This document shows, one piece after another, positions 43,704 to 51,784 of a stretch of DNA of 64,000 bases. The DNA comes from Treponema medium. Its GTDB lineage: Bacteria; Spirochaetota; Spirochaetia; Treponematales; Treponemataceae. The notes beneath the pieces are model-generated. The model did not search any database. It was not told the origin of the DNA and saw nothing but the letters and a program-made list of their open reading frames with translations. Within the stretch, counting starts at the first letter, position 1. The number at the start of each line of letters is the position of its first letter. A program made the position numbers and the translations under genes. The stretch lies in the NCBI RefSeq assembly GCF_017161265.1, contig NZ_CP031393.1, forward strand, positions 1,116,001 to 1,180,000, written 5' to 3'.

Positions 43704-43846
43704 CGGGCAAACGCATCAGACATTTTTTGAATATCCCCGCAAAATCAGGAGGCTGTTCAAGCAGAGTTGAACCTCTCCGCGGTTCAAATGCTTGCCCAAC
43801 CTCTTGATTTTGCGATTTATATTTACCCGTCTGATGTGTTTGTCCG
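43704..43846. repeat. Nested palindromic element D
   Basis: Outer arms CGGGCAAACGCATCAGAC (43704-43721) and GTCTGATGTGTTTGTCCG (43829-43846) pair at 16 of 18. Inner arms CGCAAAATCAGGAGG (43738-43752) and CCTCTTGATTTTGCG (43800-43814) pair at 14 of 15. GAACC-type and CAAGCA/TGCTTG pairs form the core. It lies directly upstream of the DUF3793 promoter. Confidence 0.85.
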
Positions 43847-44148
43847 ACTTTTAAAACAAAGTGCGAAAAATTTTAAAAAGTTTTTCGCAAATGGAAGGGA
43901 ATCGTATCATATTTGTCCTGATGCAGTTGCCCGAAATACTTGAAACTTTGCGCAGCATAATCGGTTTTTAGATTTATAATTAAGGGGGAACAAACCCTCG
44001 CATCGGATTCGGTTGTCGCATATTCTTGTATATTATACTTGACAATATATTATATTATAAATAGTATTATAGCGTTTAAAGAAACGCTACTGACAGCATT
44101 AAAAACGGTTTTTTGATCTTAGTTAAAGATAAAAGTAGGAGCAAAAAA
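43847..44148. other. Intergenic region with hairpin and probable promoter
   Basis: TGCGAAAAA/TTTTTCGCA forms a hairpin near 43862-43891. An AT-rich stretch with TTGACA at 44039-44044 is the likely promoter of the fRMsr gene. AGCGTTT/AAACGCT forms a small hairpin at 44071-44088. No gene is seen. Confidence 0.4.
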
Positions 44149-44586
44149 ATGAAAGAAAAATTAGCTCAATATCACTCATTAATCGAAAATGAAACCGATA
44201 TTATCGCGGTAATGGCAAATACGAGCGCCTTCATTATGGAACATATTTCCGGTTTGAATTGGGCCGGTTTTTATCGAATGAAAGGTAATGAATTGGTGCT
44301 TGGTCCCTTTCAAGGCCGACCGGCGTGCTATCGAATTAGTTATGGCAAAGGTGTCTGCGGGCATTGTGCGGTCAGTAGGAAAAGTATCATGGTACCCGAT
44401 GTGCACGCTTTTCCCGGGCATATTGCCTGTGATGCAGCGAGCAAGAGTGAACTGGTTGTACCGATTATCCACAACGGTATTTTATTCGGTGTAATTGATC
44501 TCGATGCTCCCGAATACGATCATTTTACCGATACCGACAAGCTCTTTATCGAGGCTATCGCCGAGATATTTTCCCAAAAATTATAA
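44149..44586 (+). CDS. msrC: Free methionine-(R)-sulfoxide reductase (GAF domain)
   Basis: The 145-residue protein is a single GAF domain of the fRMsr type, which reduces free methionine-R-sulfoxide in the cytoplasm. The sequence 'GFYRMKGNELVLGPFQGRPAC', 'GVCG' and 'VHAFPGHIACD' is diagnostic. The three redox cysteines are present as C60, C70 and C94. The ATG at 44149 follows AGTAGGAGC. A longer frame from 44113 has no ribosome binding site. The gene precedes an efflux operon by 28 bases and may share its transcript. Confidence 0.9.
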   Translation: MKEKLAQYHSLIENETDIIAVMANTSAFIMEHISGLNWAGFYRMKGNELVLGPFQGRPACYRISYGKGVCGHCAVSRKSIMVPDVHAFPGHIACDAASKSELVVPIIHNGILFGVIDLDAPEYDHFTDTDKLFIEAIAEIFSQKL

Positions 44587-44614
44587 AAATTGCTGCAAGG
44601 AGTAATTCGCTTCT

Positions 44615-46063
44615 ATGAAAAAGATTGCTTGTATAACGGTATGGTTATCCGCGGCCTTTGTTCTTTTTGCTCAAACGGAAACAGGGGTGGCTCAAGATTC
44701 AGTGTATCAAAAGCTCTTACAGTACCGTGTTGAACATGACAGCAATTACCGGCAGCTGCAAATGCAGGCGGATATTGCAGCCAACAAAGCAGAAAAAGCA
44801 AAAACCGAATCGTTAGTAACAATGGAAGTCGGCAGTGGCAATACACAGTTTGTTCTTAATACCGATGCAGACAAACGAGGGGTTACAACTGCACCGTATG
44901 CAAATATCGCATTACCTTCGTACAATAACACAGGCATAAAACTCAGTGTGCCGTATAGTAAAGTAGGGCAGCGGCAAGAAACCGGTGCCGAGGTTTCCGT
45001 GTCTACCGATATCTATTCCAAAAATGCAGAAGCGAAAAAATATACGCTTAACCTTGCGCAATCCGCGGCAGATCAAGCGCGGCGGGCAAAAGAAGAAGGT
45101 TTGGCACTTGCCGAAAAGCAGTTTTTGCAGGATATCCAGCGGCTTTTGGACGATTATACAATACTGCTTGATAAAGAACTGAGCGAAGTAAAAGCTGAGA
45201 TTCAATATAATCAAACAAAGGCACAAGGGTATGCCGACAGTTCTACAAAAATGCGTACAGCCAATTTAGAGCTGTTGGGTGCAAAACGGGAACATCAGGA
45301 TGCGGATTTTAACTTTTCGGCGTCATACCATGCTTTTGCGGAAAGCTGCGGTCTTACACCCGATGAGGCACCTCAAATGTTTTTAACATCGCTATGGAAT
45401 TCCATCCCCGTACAAAAGGCAGCGGATATCGAGCAGTATCCTCAAACTGCTTATAAAAAACTTGTTGAAGCGGAACAGCAGCATACTCAAAATGTGGCTA
45501 AACGGGATATTGAGCTGTCTCCGTTTTCCATCGGGGCAGATGCCGGTTATAAATTGTGTAATACGAAAATCGGCAACGCCTCCGCAAAAAATGAGCATTC
45601 CGTCTTAGGCGGATTGAGTATGCAATTCCCCGGAGGGAAGGCGTACACCGGCGTCGAGGTTCCGCTTTCCGATCCTAAAAACACGGCAATTAAACTGTCA
45701 TTCAGCTGGAATCCTTTTTCGATTCAGTATCGGAAACTCGATAAAAAAAATGCAGAGCTTGAAGATGCGATTGAGCGGCTTAAAATTGAAGATGCAAAGG
45801 AACAGTATCAAAAACAGCTCCATACTAATAAAACAGCGAAGGAGCAGATGATATGGCAGCAAACGGCGACAGCGGATGAATTAAGCATCTATAAGCAAAA
45901 TGCCGATGACCATGCCCAATGGTACCGCAATGGTGTTATCAGCAAGGTTGAAAGCCTGCAAGCAGAACTTGAGTATAAAAAAGCGGAAGTTCGCTATGCA
46001 AAGGCTAAAACAGCCGTTATGATTTTCAATATCGATACGGCGCTGCTGTTTGAAAAGCGATAA
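44615..46063 (+). CDS. TolC-like outer membrane efflux protein
   Basis: The 482-residue protein has a signal peptide ('MKKIACITVWLSAAFVLFAQ') and the long helical heptad regions of outer membrane efflux proteins (about 60-110, 160-270 and 390-470), with beta-rich stretches near 75-140 and 300-370. It would form the trimeric outer membrane channel for the MacA/MacB-type proteins encoded downstream. The start follows AAGGAG. The 66-base gap to the next gene contains GAGGTTCTTATAAGG. Confidence 0.8.
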   Translation: MKKIACITVWLSAAFVLFAQTETGVAQDSVYQKLLQYRVEHDSNYRQLQMQADIAANKAEKAKTESLVTMEVGSGNTQFVLNTDADKRGVTTAPYANIALPSYNNTGIKLSVPYSKVGQRQETGAEVSVSTDIYSKNAEAKKYTLNLAQSAADQARRAKEEGLALAEKQFLQDIQRLLDDYTILLDKELSEVKAEIQYNQTKAQGYADSSTKMRTANLELLGAKREHQDADFNFSASYHAFAESCGLTPDEAPQMFLTSLWNSIPVQKAADIEQYPQTAYKKLVEAEQQHTQNVAKRDIELSPFSIGADAGYKLCNTKIGNASAKNEHSVLGGLSMQFPGGKAYTGVEVPLSDPKNTAIKLSFSWNPFSIQYRKLDKKNAELEDAIERLKIEDAKEQYQKQLHTNKTAKEQMIWQQTATADELSIYKQNADDHAQWYRNGVISKVESLQAELEYKKAEVRYAKAKTAVMIFNIDTALLFEKR

Positions 46064-46129
46064 TGCAATACTATCAGGAATAAATCTAAGGACAGCCTCT
46101 AATGAGAGGTTCTTATAAGGCAAAGAATT

Positions 46130-47596
46130 ATGAAAACGGAAAAGCATAAAGAACAACAGAATGTAGAATGGAAAGCTGAATGGAAGGAAGAGTACCTCAA
46201 ATGGATATGCGGCTTTGCAAATGCGCAAGGAGGCAAAATATATATCGGTAAAGATGATAAGGGTGAGACGGTCGGCGTAAAAAATGCAAAAAAACTGCTG
46301 ACGGATATTCCTAATAAAGTACGAGACGTATTAGGCATTATTGTCGATGTAAATTTACACACCAGTCATACTAAAGAGTATTTAGAGATTAGTGTTTCTC
46401 CCAGCTCATATCCGGTTAATTATAAAGGGGAATATCATTATCGCAGTGGCAGTACAAAACAGTTGCTCAAAGGCGCCGCTCTTACGCAATTTCTGTTTGA
46501 GCGTACAGGACTTACTTGGGATAGTGTTCCGATGGCAAAACTTGATATGAAGGATTTCTGGCACGACAGTTTTGCTCTTTTTCGTAATCAAGCGCTCCTG
46601 AGTAAAAGGATGGACGAGAAAGATTTACAGATAACCGATGCCCAGTTATTGGAGTATTTAGGTCTTGTCAAAGACGGGCATATTTTAAGAGCTGGTATGA
46701 TGTTGTTTTATCAAGACCCTGAAAAATGGATTAATGGCGCGTATATCAAAGTCGGTTATTTTAAATCAAATACTGATATTGCATATATGGATGAAATTCA
46801 CGGATCATTGATTAGTCAAGCGGAAAAAGTAATCGATTTATTGTTTACGAAATATTTGACAGCCGATATCACGTATGAAGGTGTTACTCGTATTGAAACA
46901 TATCCGTTCCCTAAAGCCGCAATTAGGGAGGCGGTGTATAATGCGATTGTTCACAAAAATTATGCAACTCAAATTCCTATCCAGATTAGTGTATATAAAG
47001 ATAAATTATATATTTCCAACGATTGTATCCTGCCTGCTGGATGGACGGTCGATACGCTGATGAGTAAGCACCGCTCGAAGCCATTTAATCCGAATATTGC
47101 GAATGGTTTTTTCAGAGCCGGTTTAATAGAAACATGGGGGCGCGGTATCGAAAAAATCTGTGAGGCATGTATTGAACACGACACTCCTATACCCAAGTAC
47201 ACTGTACACCCAGAAGATATTATGGTGATGTTTGAATGCCGTAAAAAAGAGATACATACCGGTGTAGTACGGGAGAAGCCGCATAGATTCTATAATAAAC
47301 GGTATGAATATCGTATGAATACCGACATGAATACCGACATGAATACCGACATGAATACCGACATGAATACCGCTGTCGGTACTTCTACCGATGATACTGT
47401 TATCCAAAGAGTATTGCATTTTCTGATACAATACCCCAAGAGCACGCAAAAAGAAATCAGTGAAAAACTTGAGGTAACGACCCGGACGGTAGAACGTACA
47501 ATTGCAACATTAAAAGAACAAGGATATATCAAAAGAGCTGGGAATAACCGTTCCGGATATTGGGAGATTAAAAAATATAATTGGAGGACACGATGA
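46130..47596 (+). CDS. AlbA_2 (Schlafen-like) DNA-binding/ATPase-type regulator with winged helix
   Basis: The 488-residue protein begins with an AlbA_2 domain ('WICGFANAQGGKIYIGKDDKGETVGV', residues 24-50). The HATPase-like C-terminal half seen in this family follows ('PKAAIREAVYNAIVHKNY', about 262-279, and 'FFRAGLIETWGRGIEKI'). A linker of five MNTD-type repeats comes next, then a winged helix ending 'NRSGYWEIKKYN'. Such proteins are thought to be transcription regulators, but their ligands are unknown. The gene sits inside the efflux operon, and its stop overlaps the macA start (ATGA, 47593-47596). It probably regulates this operon. Confidence 0.8.
   Translation: MKTEKHKEQQNVEWKAEWKEEYLKWICGFANAQGGKIYIGKDDKGETVGVKNAKKLLTDIPNKVRDVLGIIVDVNLHTSHTKEYLEISVSPSSYPVNYKGEYHYRSGSTKQLLKGAALTQFLFERTGLTWDSVPMAKLDMKDFWHDSFALFRNQALLSKRMDEKDLQITDAQLLEYLGLVKDGHILRAGMMLFYQDPEKWINGAYIKVGYFKSNTDIAYMDEIHGSLISQAEKVIDLLFTKYLTADITYEGVTRIETYPFPKAAIREAVYNAIVHKNYATQIPIQISVYKDKLYISNDCILPAGWTVDTLMSKHRSKPFNPNIANGFFRAGLIETWGRGIEKICEACIEHDTPIPKYTVHPEDIMVMFECRKKEIHTGVVREKPHRFYNKRYEYRMNTDMNTDMNTDMNTDMNTAVGTSTDDTVIQRVLHFLIQYPKSTQKEISEKLEVTTRTVERTIATLKEQGYIKRAGNNRSGYWEIKKYNWRTR
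47315..47374 (+). repeat. 12-bp tandem repeat in the AlbA_2 gene
   Basis: ATGAATACCGAC is repeated four times from 47315, followed by a fifth copy with a changed end. It codes for Met-Asn-Thr-Asp units in the linker before the winged helix. Changes in copy number would keep the frame. Confidence 0.9.
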
Positions 47597-48591
47597 GTAT
47601 CAATAAACAGCCGCTAACAGCACGGCAGCAAAAATCGCGGAAAACGAAAATTATTGTTATTGTATGCATAGCGGCGCTAGTAGGCGGCTGGTATGTTTTT
47701 ATGAAGCCTAAAAATACAAAAACAGGTGATTTGCCGCCTTTAACGGTAAAAAAGGAAATCGAACACAATCAAATTGAGGTTTCTGGTTATATCGAAGCCG
47801 CGCAGACGCAGATTTTAGAAGCGCCCGGCGAGGGGTTTATCGAACAGGTTCTGATAAAAGAAGGCGACAGAGTAAAAAAAGGCGCACTCTTGTTTGCGCT
47901 TGATACCGATAAACAAAGCTATGATGTTGCCCGGCAGTCATTTGCAATAAAACAAGAGCAAATAAACGGTTCTTCTCAAAAATTGAGCTTGATGGAACAG
48001 GAACAGCGGCTTCTGGAAAAACAGCTCGCCGACCGCAAAGTGTATGCAAAGTTCGACGGTATTGTTGCGGCTTTGATAATTTCGCAAGGGCAATACGCCA
48101 AGGCAAAAGATACCTTCGGTACGTTGATTGACCGCAGTTTTCTTAAAGCCACGGTCGAAATTGCCGAAAGCGATGCGTCCCGCCTTGCAGTCGGACAAAA
48201 GGTTGATATGACATTCCCCGCCGAACCGGATATTAAAGTGCAGGCGGAGGTTATCTCCTATCCGGCAATAGCGCGGCTGACCAGCCTTGGGCGGACGGTT
48301 GTCGATACGCTGATCCGGCTGGATAATCCGCCGGAAAAAATTTTACCCGGCTACTCTTTTAACGGAACCATCGTAACCGGCGCCGACTCCGAAGCGCTTA
48401 TAGTAGAACAAGACGCCATCCGTTATGTGGAAGGGAAGCCGTTTGTCGATAAAGTCGTTGGCAATACCACACAGGAAATTGCGGTAACCGTCGAACCGTA
48501 TATTAAAGGCTTTGTGAAGATTCTCTCCGGCGTGCAAGAAAACGATGTGTTGAAAAATCAAGCAAAACTGAACAACGATAGAGATTTCTAG
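47593..48591 (+). CDS. MacA-like periplasmic adaptor (HlyD/RND family)
   Basis: From the ATG at 47593 the protein has 332 residues. A single membrane anchor (about 18-37, 'IIVIVCIAALVGGWYVFM') is followed by a biotinyl-lipoyl half motif ('EAPGEGFIEQVLIKEGDRVKKGALLFALD'), a short coiled coil, the second lipoyl half ('VYAKFDGIVAALIISQGQY') and a beta-barrel domain. It links the inner-membrane MacB-type transporter to the TolC-like channel. The ribosome binding site GGAGG is at 47583-47587, and the start overlaps the upstream stop. Confidence 0.87.
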   Translation: MSINKQPLTARQQKSRKTKIIVIVCIAALVGGWYVFMKPKNTKTGDLPPLTVKKEIEHNQIEVSGYIEAAQTQILEAPGEGFIEQVLIKEGDRVKKGALLFALDTDKQSYDVARQSFAIKQEQINGSSQKLSLMEQEQRLLEKQLADRKVYAKFDGIVAALIISQGQYAKAKDTFGTLIDRSFLKATVEIAESDASRLAVGQKVDMTFPAEPDIKVQAEVISYPAIARLTSLGRTVVDTLIRLDNPPEKILPGYSFNGTIVTGADSEALIVEQDAIRYVEGKPFVDKVVGNTTQEIAVTVEPYIKGFVKILSGVQENDVLKNQAKLNNDRDF

Positions 48592-48601
48592 GAGACGCGT
48601 A

Positions 48602-49309
48602 GTGAAAACAGGGATGATTGTCTCCCTTGATTCGGTGGTAAAAACCTTTTTTATGGGAGAAAACGAAGTACATGCCTTGCGCAGCGTCTCGTTCGATATA
48701 CCGGAAGGGAGCTTTGTTTCGCTTATGGGACCGTCCGGTTCAGGTAAAACGACCTGTATGAATATGATCGGCTGCCTTGACCGTCCGACGGCAGGGGCAA
48801 TCTATGTTGACGGAGAAAACACTGCCGAAATGACCGAAAAAGATTTGGCATTTTTGCGGAATAGAACGATCGGGTTTGTCTTTCAGCAGTATTTTCTCCT
48901 GCCCACGCTTACCATTCTCGAAAACGTGATGCTGCCGCTCCGGTATCAGGGGCTGCCTGCCTCCGAACGGAAGAAACTTGCCGCCGAAGAGCTGGATAAA
49001 GTAGGATTGAGCAACCGCCTCAAGCACCGTCCGAGCGAGCTGTCGGGCGGACAAAAACAGCGTGTCGCTATTGCTCGCGCCCTTGTAACTCGTCCCAAGC
49101 TGATTCTTGCCGACGAGCCGACTGGAGCGCTCGATTCCGAAACGGGGCAGTCCGTACTCGATCTTTTTTTTGACATAAACCGGCAAGGCACGGCGGTTAT
49201 CATTGTTACCCATGATCCGGACATCGGTGCAATGGCGCCGCGCTCCATTCACCTTAAAGACGGAAAAATCATCTCCGACACGGCGGATAATTTTTTAGAA
49301 AATAAATAA
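48602..49309 (+). CDS. MacB/LolD-type ABC ATPase
   Basis: The 235-residue protein has Walker A GPSGSGKTT, signature LSGGQKQR, Walker B 'LILADEPTGALD' and the H-loop 'VIIVTHDP', in the pattern of the stand-alone MacB/LolD ATPases. The start is GTG after AGGAGACGC. Its natural partner, the MacB-type permease, is not next but about 2.5 kb downstream, beyond an integron cassette array. The sequence AAGCAAATG right after its stop (49310-49318) matches the L'-R' region of the attC sites and may mark the cassette entry point. Confidence 0.92.
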   Translation: MKTGMIVSLDSVVKTFFMGENEVHALRSVSFDIPEGSFVSLMGPSGSGKTTCMNMIGCLDRPTAGAIYVDGENTAEMTEKDLAFLRNRTIGFVFQQYFLLPTLTILENVMLPLRYQGLPASERKKLAAEELDKVGLSNRLKHRPSELSGGQKQRVAIARALVTRPKLILADEPTGALDSETGQSVLDLFFDINRQGTAVIIVTHDPDIGAMAPRSIHLKDGKIISDTADNFLENK

Positions 49310-49372
49310 GCAAATGGTAATAACTGAAGCAACTGGTTGATATTTTGAATATATTTGAAGTGGTGGTGTAAA

Positions 49373-49516
49373 ATGGCAAGGACAATTACTGTTCGTATAG
49401 ATGACAGTACGTATGACATTTTCAAACTGGCTGCTGATGGGCAGAAAAGAACAATCTCTAAGTCAGGGAACTGGAAAATGCTCAAGCTGCAATGGATCTG
49501 GACAAGCTTACAATAA
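49373..49516 (+). pseudogene. Remnant of a ribbon-helix-helix antitoxin gene
   Basis: An ATG at 49373 opens 'MARTITVRIDDSTYDIFKLAADGQ', a typical antitoxin start with a GGTGGTG ribosome binding site. It changes after about 29 codons into an unrelated-looking tail ending at 49516. An internal deletion or frameshift is likely. Confidence 0.55.
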
Positions 49517-49681
49517 TCATACTTATGGTACGTGCCAATTTCTATATAATCTTGTAGTACAATGCTTTATATAAAAATTAATCAAATTTATCTGAAATTA
49601 CCCATTTTCAAAAATATGATCGTTTCATACTCATAGAAAGAATCTGAAATTTATGATATATTAATAGAAAATAGGTGGAAT

Positions 49682-49906
49682 ATGGTGTTATACAATAGTC
49701 TTGAAAAGAAATTAAAGTTACTTCCGCAAACAGCACTTGAAGAAATTTCGTCTTATGTGGATTATATTCTCTTTAAATTTACCACATTAGAAAAAAATGC
49801 TTCATCACAAAGTCAAAAAAAAGGCTTCGGCTGTTTAAAAGATATTCCTTGTAAAATGTCTCCTGATTTTGACGAACCAATTGAAGAATTTGCGGAGTAT
49901 ATGTAA
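49682..49906 (+). CDS. DUF2281-type antitoxin
   Basis: The 74-residue protein has the DUF2281/VapB-like pattern: an N-terminal 'LEKKLKLLPQTALEEISSYVDYILFK' helix and an acidic C-terminal tail ('MSPDFDEPIEEFAEYM') that would wrap the toxin. It overlaps the following PIN toxin gene by one base (TAATG). The ribosome binding site is AGGTGGAA. It belongs to the first cassette of the array. Confidence 0.8.
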   Translation: MVLYNSLEKKLKLLPQTALEEISSYVDYILFKFTTLEKNASSQSQKKGFGCLKDIPCKMSPDFDEPIEEFAEYM

Positions 49907-50280
49907 TGTATTTATTGGATACTCATGCAATAATTTGGTATGTGATAGGAAGTACTGAGCTTTCTACAACTGTAAGAAATTTGATGGAAACAAAAAGATG
50001 CTTTTTTAGTTTTGTATCATTATGGGAAATTGCGATAAAACAAGCGAAAAGAACTCTTGATTTTGAAATTAATGTTTCTCAATTAAAAACTGTTCTAGAG
50101 AATGAAGAATTTACTTATCTTCATCCAACGGAATATGACGCGGAAAGAATAAAAAAGTTACCTGATATTCATAGAGATCCATTCGATAGACTGCTTATTG
50201 CACAAGCTATGGAAAATAATCTAACTATATTAACAAGAGATTTAAAAATTCCTTTGTATGAAGTAAAGACTATTTGGTAA
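49906..50280 (+). CDS. VapC-type PIN-domain toxin
   Basis: The 124-residue protein is a PIN-domain RNase of the PilT/VapC type. The acidic site is intact: D5 in 'LLDTHAIIWY', E in 'SLWEIAIK', D in 'HRDPFDRLLIAQA' and D in 'ILTRDLKI'. It would cut RNA unless bound by the DUF2281 antitoxin encoded just before. The gene ends about 10 bases before an attC site, the normal layout of an integron cassette. Confidence 0.88.
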   Translation: MYLLDTHAIIWYVIGSTELSTTVRNLMETKRCFFSFVSLWEIAIKQAKRTLDFEINVSQLKTVLENEEFTYLHPTEYDAERIKKLPDIHRDPFDRLLIAQAMENNLTILTRDLKIPLYEVKTIW

Positions 50281-50290
50281 AATAAATAAA

Positions 50291-50352
50291 ACCTAACACC
50301 CGCTTCAATCTGACATTGCCTTGCAATGCAGGTTAAGCAAATGTTAGGCGGG
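50291..50352 (+). other. attC site 1
   Basis: R'' box CCTAAC (50292-50297) and R' box GTTAGGC (50343-50349) are complementary. The L boxes CGCTTCAA and TTAAGCAAA and a central hairpin around TTGCCTTGCAA fit attC organisation. The right end continues as GGGACG, shared with the other two sites. Confidence 0.8.
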
Positions 50353-50379
50353 ACGCTTCACTGGGCGCTTGGAGGAAAA

Positions 50380-51150
50380 ATGTTATTTGTATTTGATTTA
50401 GATGGAACTTTATTAAATTCTAAAAAAGAAATATCTGAATCTAATAAAAAAGCTGTTCAGAAACTTTATTTAGCCGGTCATAAAATTGTAATAGCAACGG
50501 CTCGTCCTCCGAGAAGCATAGATTCTAAGATTAAGAAAATTGGAGTTCCAACAGATAATATTTATTATAATGGTGCTCTTGTCCGTTGTTTTGATGGCGT
50601 AACTTTTTCTCATTTTATAGAAAAAAATATCTTTAAAGAAGTTTTTTATTACATAAAAGAAAATGATAAATCTGCCGTGATTTCTATCGAAGATAATGAT
50701 ACATGGTTTTCGTGTTTTGATTTTGATTTTAAGAATTTTTATTCTGTAAAGGATGGTCCTAAAATTATCACTGAGGCAGAACTACTTCAAAAAAATCCGA
50801 ACAAGATATTGATAAATTCTTATTCGGATTTAAATTATTTAAATGAAAAATTTAATAACATTTGTAATATAATAGAGACGGATTCCAAGACACTGATTCA
50901 AATAATGAATAAGAATGCATCAAAAGAGAAATCAATTAATGAGATTTCTAAAAAATATAAAATCAGTTCTAATGATATATATTGTTTTGGTGATGATTTC
51001 AATGATATTGAAATGTTCAAATTTTATAAAAATACCGTGGCAATGGGAAATGCAATTAGTGAATTGAAAACAATTGCAAAGTTTGTTATTGAGACAAATG
51101 ATAATGATGGTATTGCTAAATTTCTTGTTGAGAAAGGAATTATCGCCTAA
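50380..51150 (+). CDS. Cof-type HAD hydrolase (cassette gene)
   Basis: The 256-residue protein is a Cof/IIB-type HAD phosphatase, with motif I 'FDLDGTL' (D6, D8), motif II in 'IVIATARPP' and motif IV 'YCFGDDFNDIEMF'. It would dephosphorylate a sugar phosphate or similar. The ATG at 50380 follows GGAGG. A longer frame begins inside attC1 and is not favoured. The gene is very AT-rich compared with its neighbours, and its stop codon TAA lies inside the R'' box of attC2, a tight fit typical of cassettes. Confidence 0.85.
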   Translation: MLFVFDLDGTLLNSKKEISESNKKAVQKLYLAGHKIVIATARPPRSIDSKIKKIGVPTDNIYYNGALVRCFDGVTFSHFIEKNIFKEVFYYIKENDKSAVISIEDNDTWFSCFDFDFKNFYSVKDGPKIITEAELLQKNPNKILINSYSDLNYLNEKFNNICNIIETDSKTLIQIMNKNASKEKSINEISKKYKISSNDIYCFGDDFNDIEMFKFYKNTVAMGNAISELKTIAKFVIETNDNDGIAKFLVEKGIIA

Positions 51151-51208
51151 CATCCGCTTCAACATGGCCTTGCCTTTGGCAATGCAGATTATGCAAATGT
51201 TAGGCGGG
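51145..51208 (+). other. attC site 2
   Basis: R'' GCCTAACAT (51145-51153) and R' ATGTTAGGC (51197-51205) are exact complements. L boxes CGCTTCAA and TTATGCAAA and the hairpin TTGCC-TTT-GGCAA lie between. The stop codon of the HAD gene is within the R'' box. Confidence 0.88.
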
Positions 51209-51264
51209 ACGTTTTCTAGGAGAACCTATGAGATTACATATACAACACATACGGGACGGTGCCC

Positions 51265-51336
51265 ATGTTTGAAGATATCCTCTCAGCCTTGCAGAATTTC
51301 CGGCACAATAAAATGCGCACGCTCCGATGCTCATGA
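51265..51336 (+). pseudogene. Duplicated 5' fragment of the MacB permease gene
   Basis: The first 20 or so codons of the permease gene at 51822 occur here almost unchanged ('MFEDILSALQNFRHNKMRTL'), after which the sequence diverges and stops at 51336. The preceding 60 bases, from the attC right end through AGGAGAACCTATG, are also the same as those before 51822. The fragment lies inside a cassette, between attC2 and attC3. Confidence 0.85.
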
Positions 51337-51432
51337 TGAAACCAAGACAAGTTTTGCTGCTTTGCTGACTTATACCAGTTAGCTTTTTATGCTATACTAA
51401 TACCGTATAATGGAAATACTTAGGAGATTGAT

Positions 51433-51669
51433 ATGTCTAATATTGCTTATTCCTATTTTGACCAGTTGGATACTCTTGAATTACCGGATTTGGAAATGCT
51501 TTCTGAAAGAATCAATACATTAATTTTTTATAAAAAAAATACTCATGATTCATCGGTTGAAAATGGGTTATCTTTTTTTAATAGTCTCAAAGGCAGTGTA
51601 AAACGCAAAATAGATGCAGAAAAAGAATTTTCTCAAGCGCTGGATGAAAAATATGCGTATTCTCATTGA
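51433..51669 (+). CDS. Antitoxin-like small protein
   Basis: The 78-residue protein has a leucine-rich N-terminal helix ('LDTLELPDLEMLSERINTLI') and a C-terminal basic stretch, in the style of treponemal VapB/RelB-type antitoxins. The ribosome binding site GGAG precedes the ATG. A VapC start overlaps its end, but only 15 codons of that toxin remain, so this antitoxin now stands alone. Confidence 0.6.
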   Translation: MSNIAYSYFDQLDTLELPDLEMLSERINTLIFYKKNTHDSSVENGLSFFNSLKGSVKRKIDAEKEFSQALDEKYAYSH

Positions 51670-51700
51670 TACGAACATAATTCTTGAAATTAAGAAATAA
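51653..51700 (+). pseudogene. Truncated VapC toxin gene
   Basis: ATG at 51653 opens 'MRILIDTNIILEIKK' and stop. 'RILIDTNIILE' is the standard start of PIN toxins with the first catalytic aspartate. The rest is missing, and attC3 begins 3 bases later, so the cassette end has replaced the toxin body. Confidence 0.75.
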
Positions 51701-51702
51701 AA

Positions 51703-51766
51703 TCTAACGCCCGCTTCAACATGGTCTTGCCTTTGGCAATGCAGATTAAGCAAATATTAGGCGGGA
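51703..51766 (+). other. attC site 3
   Basis: R'' TCTAAC (51703-51708) and R' TTAGGC (51757-51762), with the same L boxes and central hairpin as attC2. The two sites are nearly identical over their whole length. The R' box reads ATATTAGGC, so the usual GTT triplet is changed here. Confidence 0.82.
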
Positions 51767-51784
51767 CGTTTTTTAGGAGAACCT

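Larger units (their letters stand above)
49310..51766 (+). mobile_element. Integron cassette array without integrase
   Basis: Three attC-type sites (50291, 51145, 51703) delimit cassettes between the efflux ATPase and permease genes. The content is typical of chromosomal integrons: small toxin-antitoxin genes, an unrelated hydrolase and gene fragments, all on the same strand and clearly more AT-rich than the flanks. No tyrosine recombinase or attI is present in the window, so it is a cluster of attC sites lacking an integrase, fed from an integron elsewhere or inherited as a relic. Oral treponemes are known to carry large chromosomal integrons. Confidence 0.8.

Noticed and set aside
43647-43716. 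Longer N-terminus of the DUF3793 protein starting in the palindrome arm
   Set aside because: The family match begins after 43647, a good promoter lies between the two starts, and the ATG at 43716 is simply the CTGATGCG of the repeat arm.
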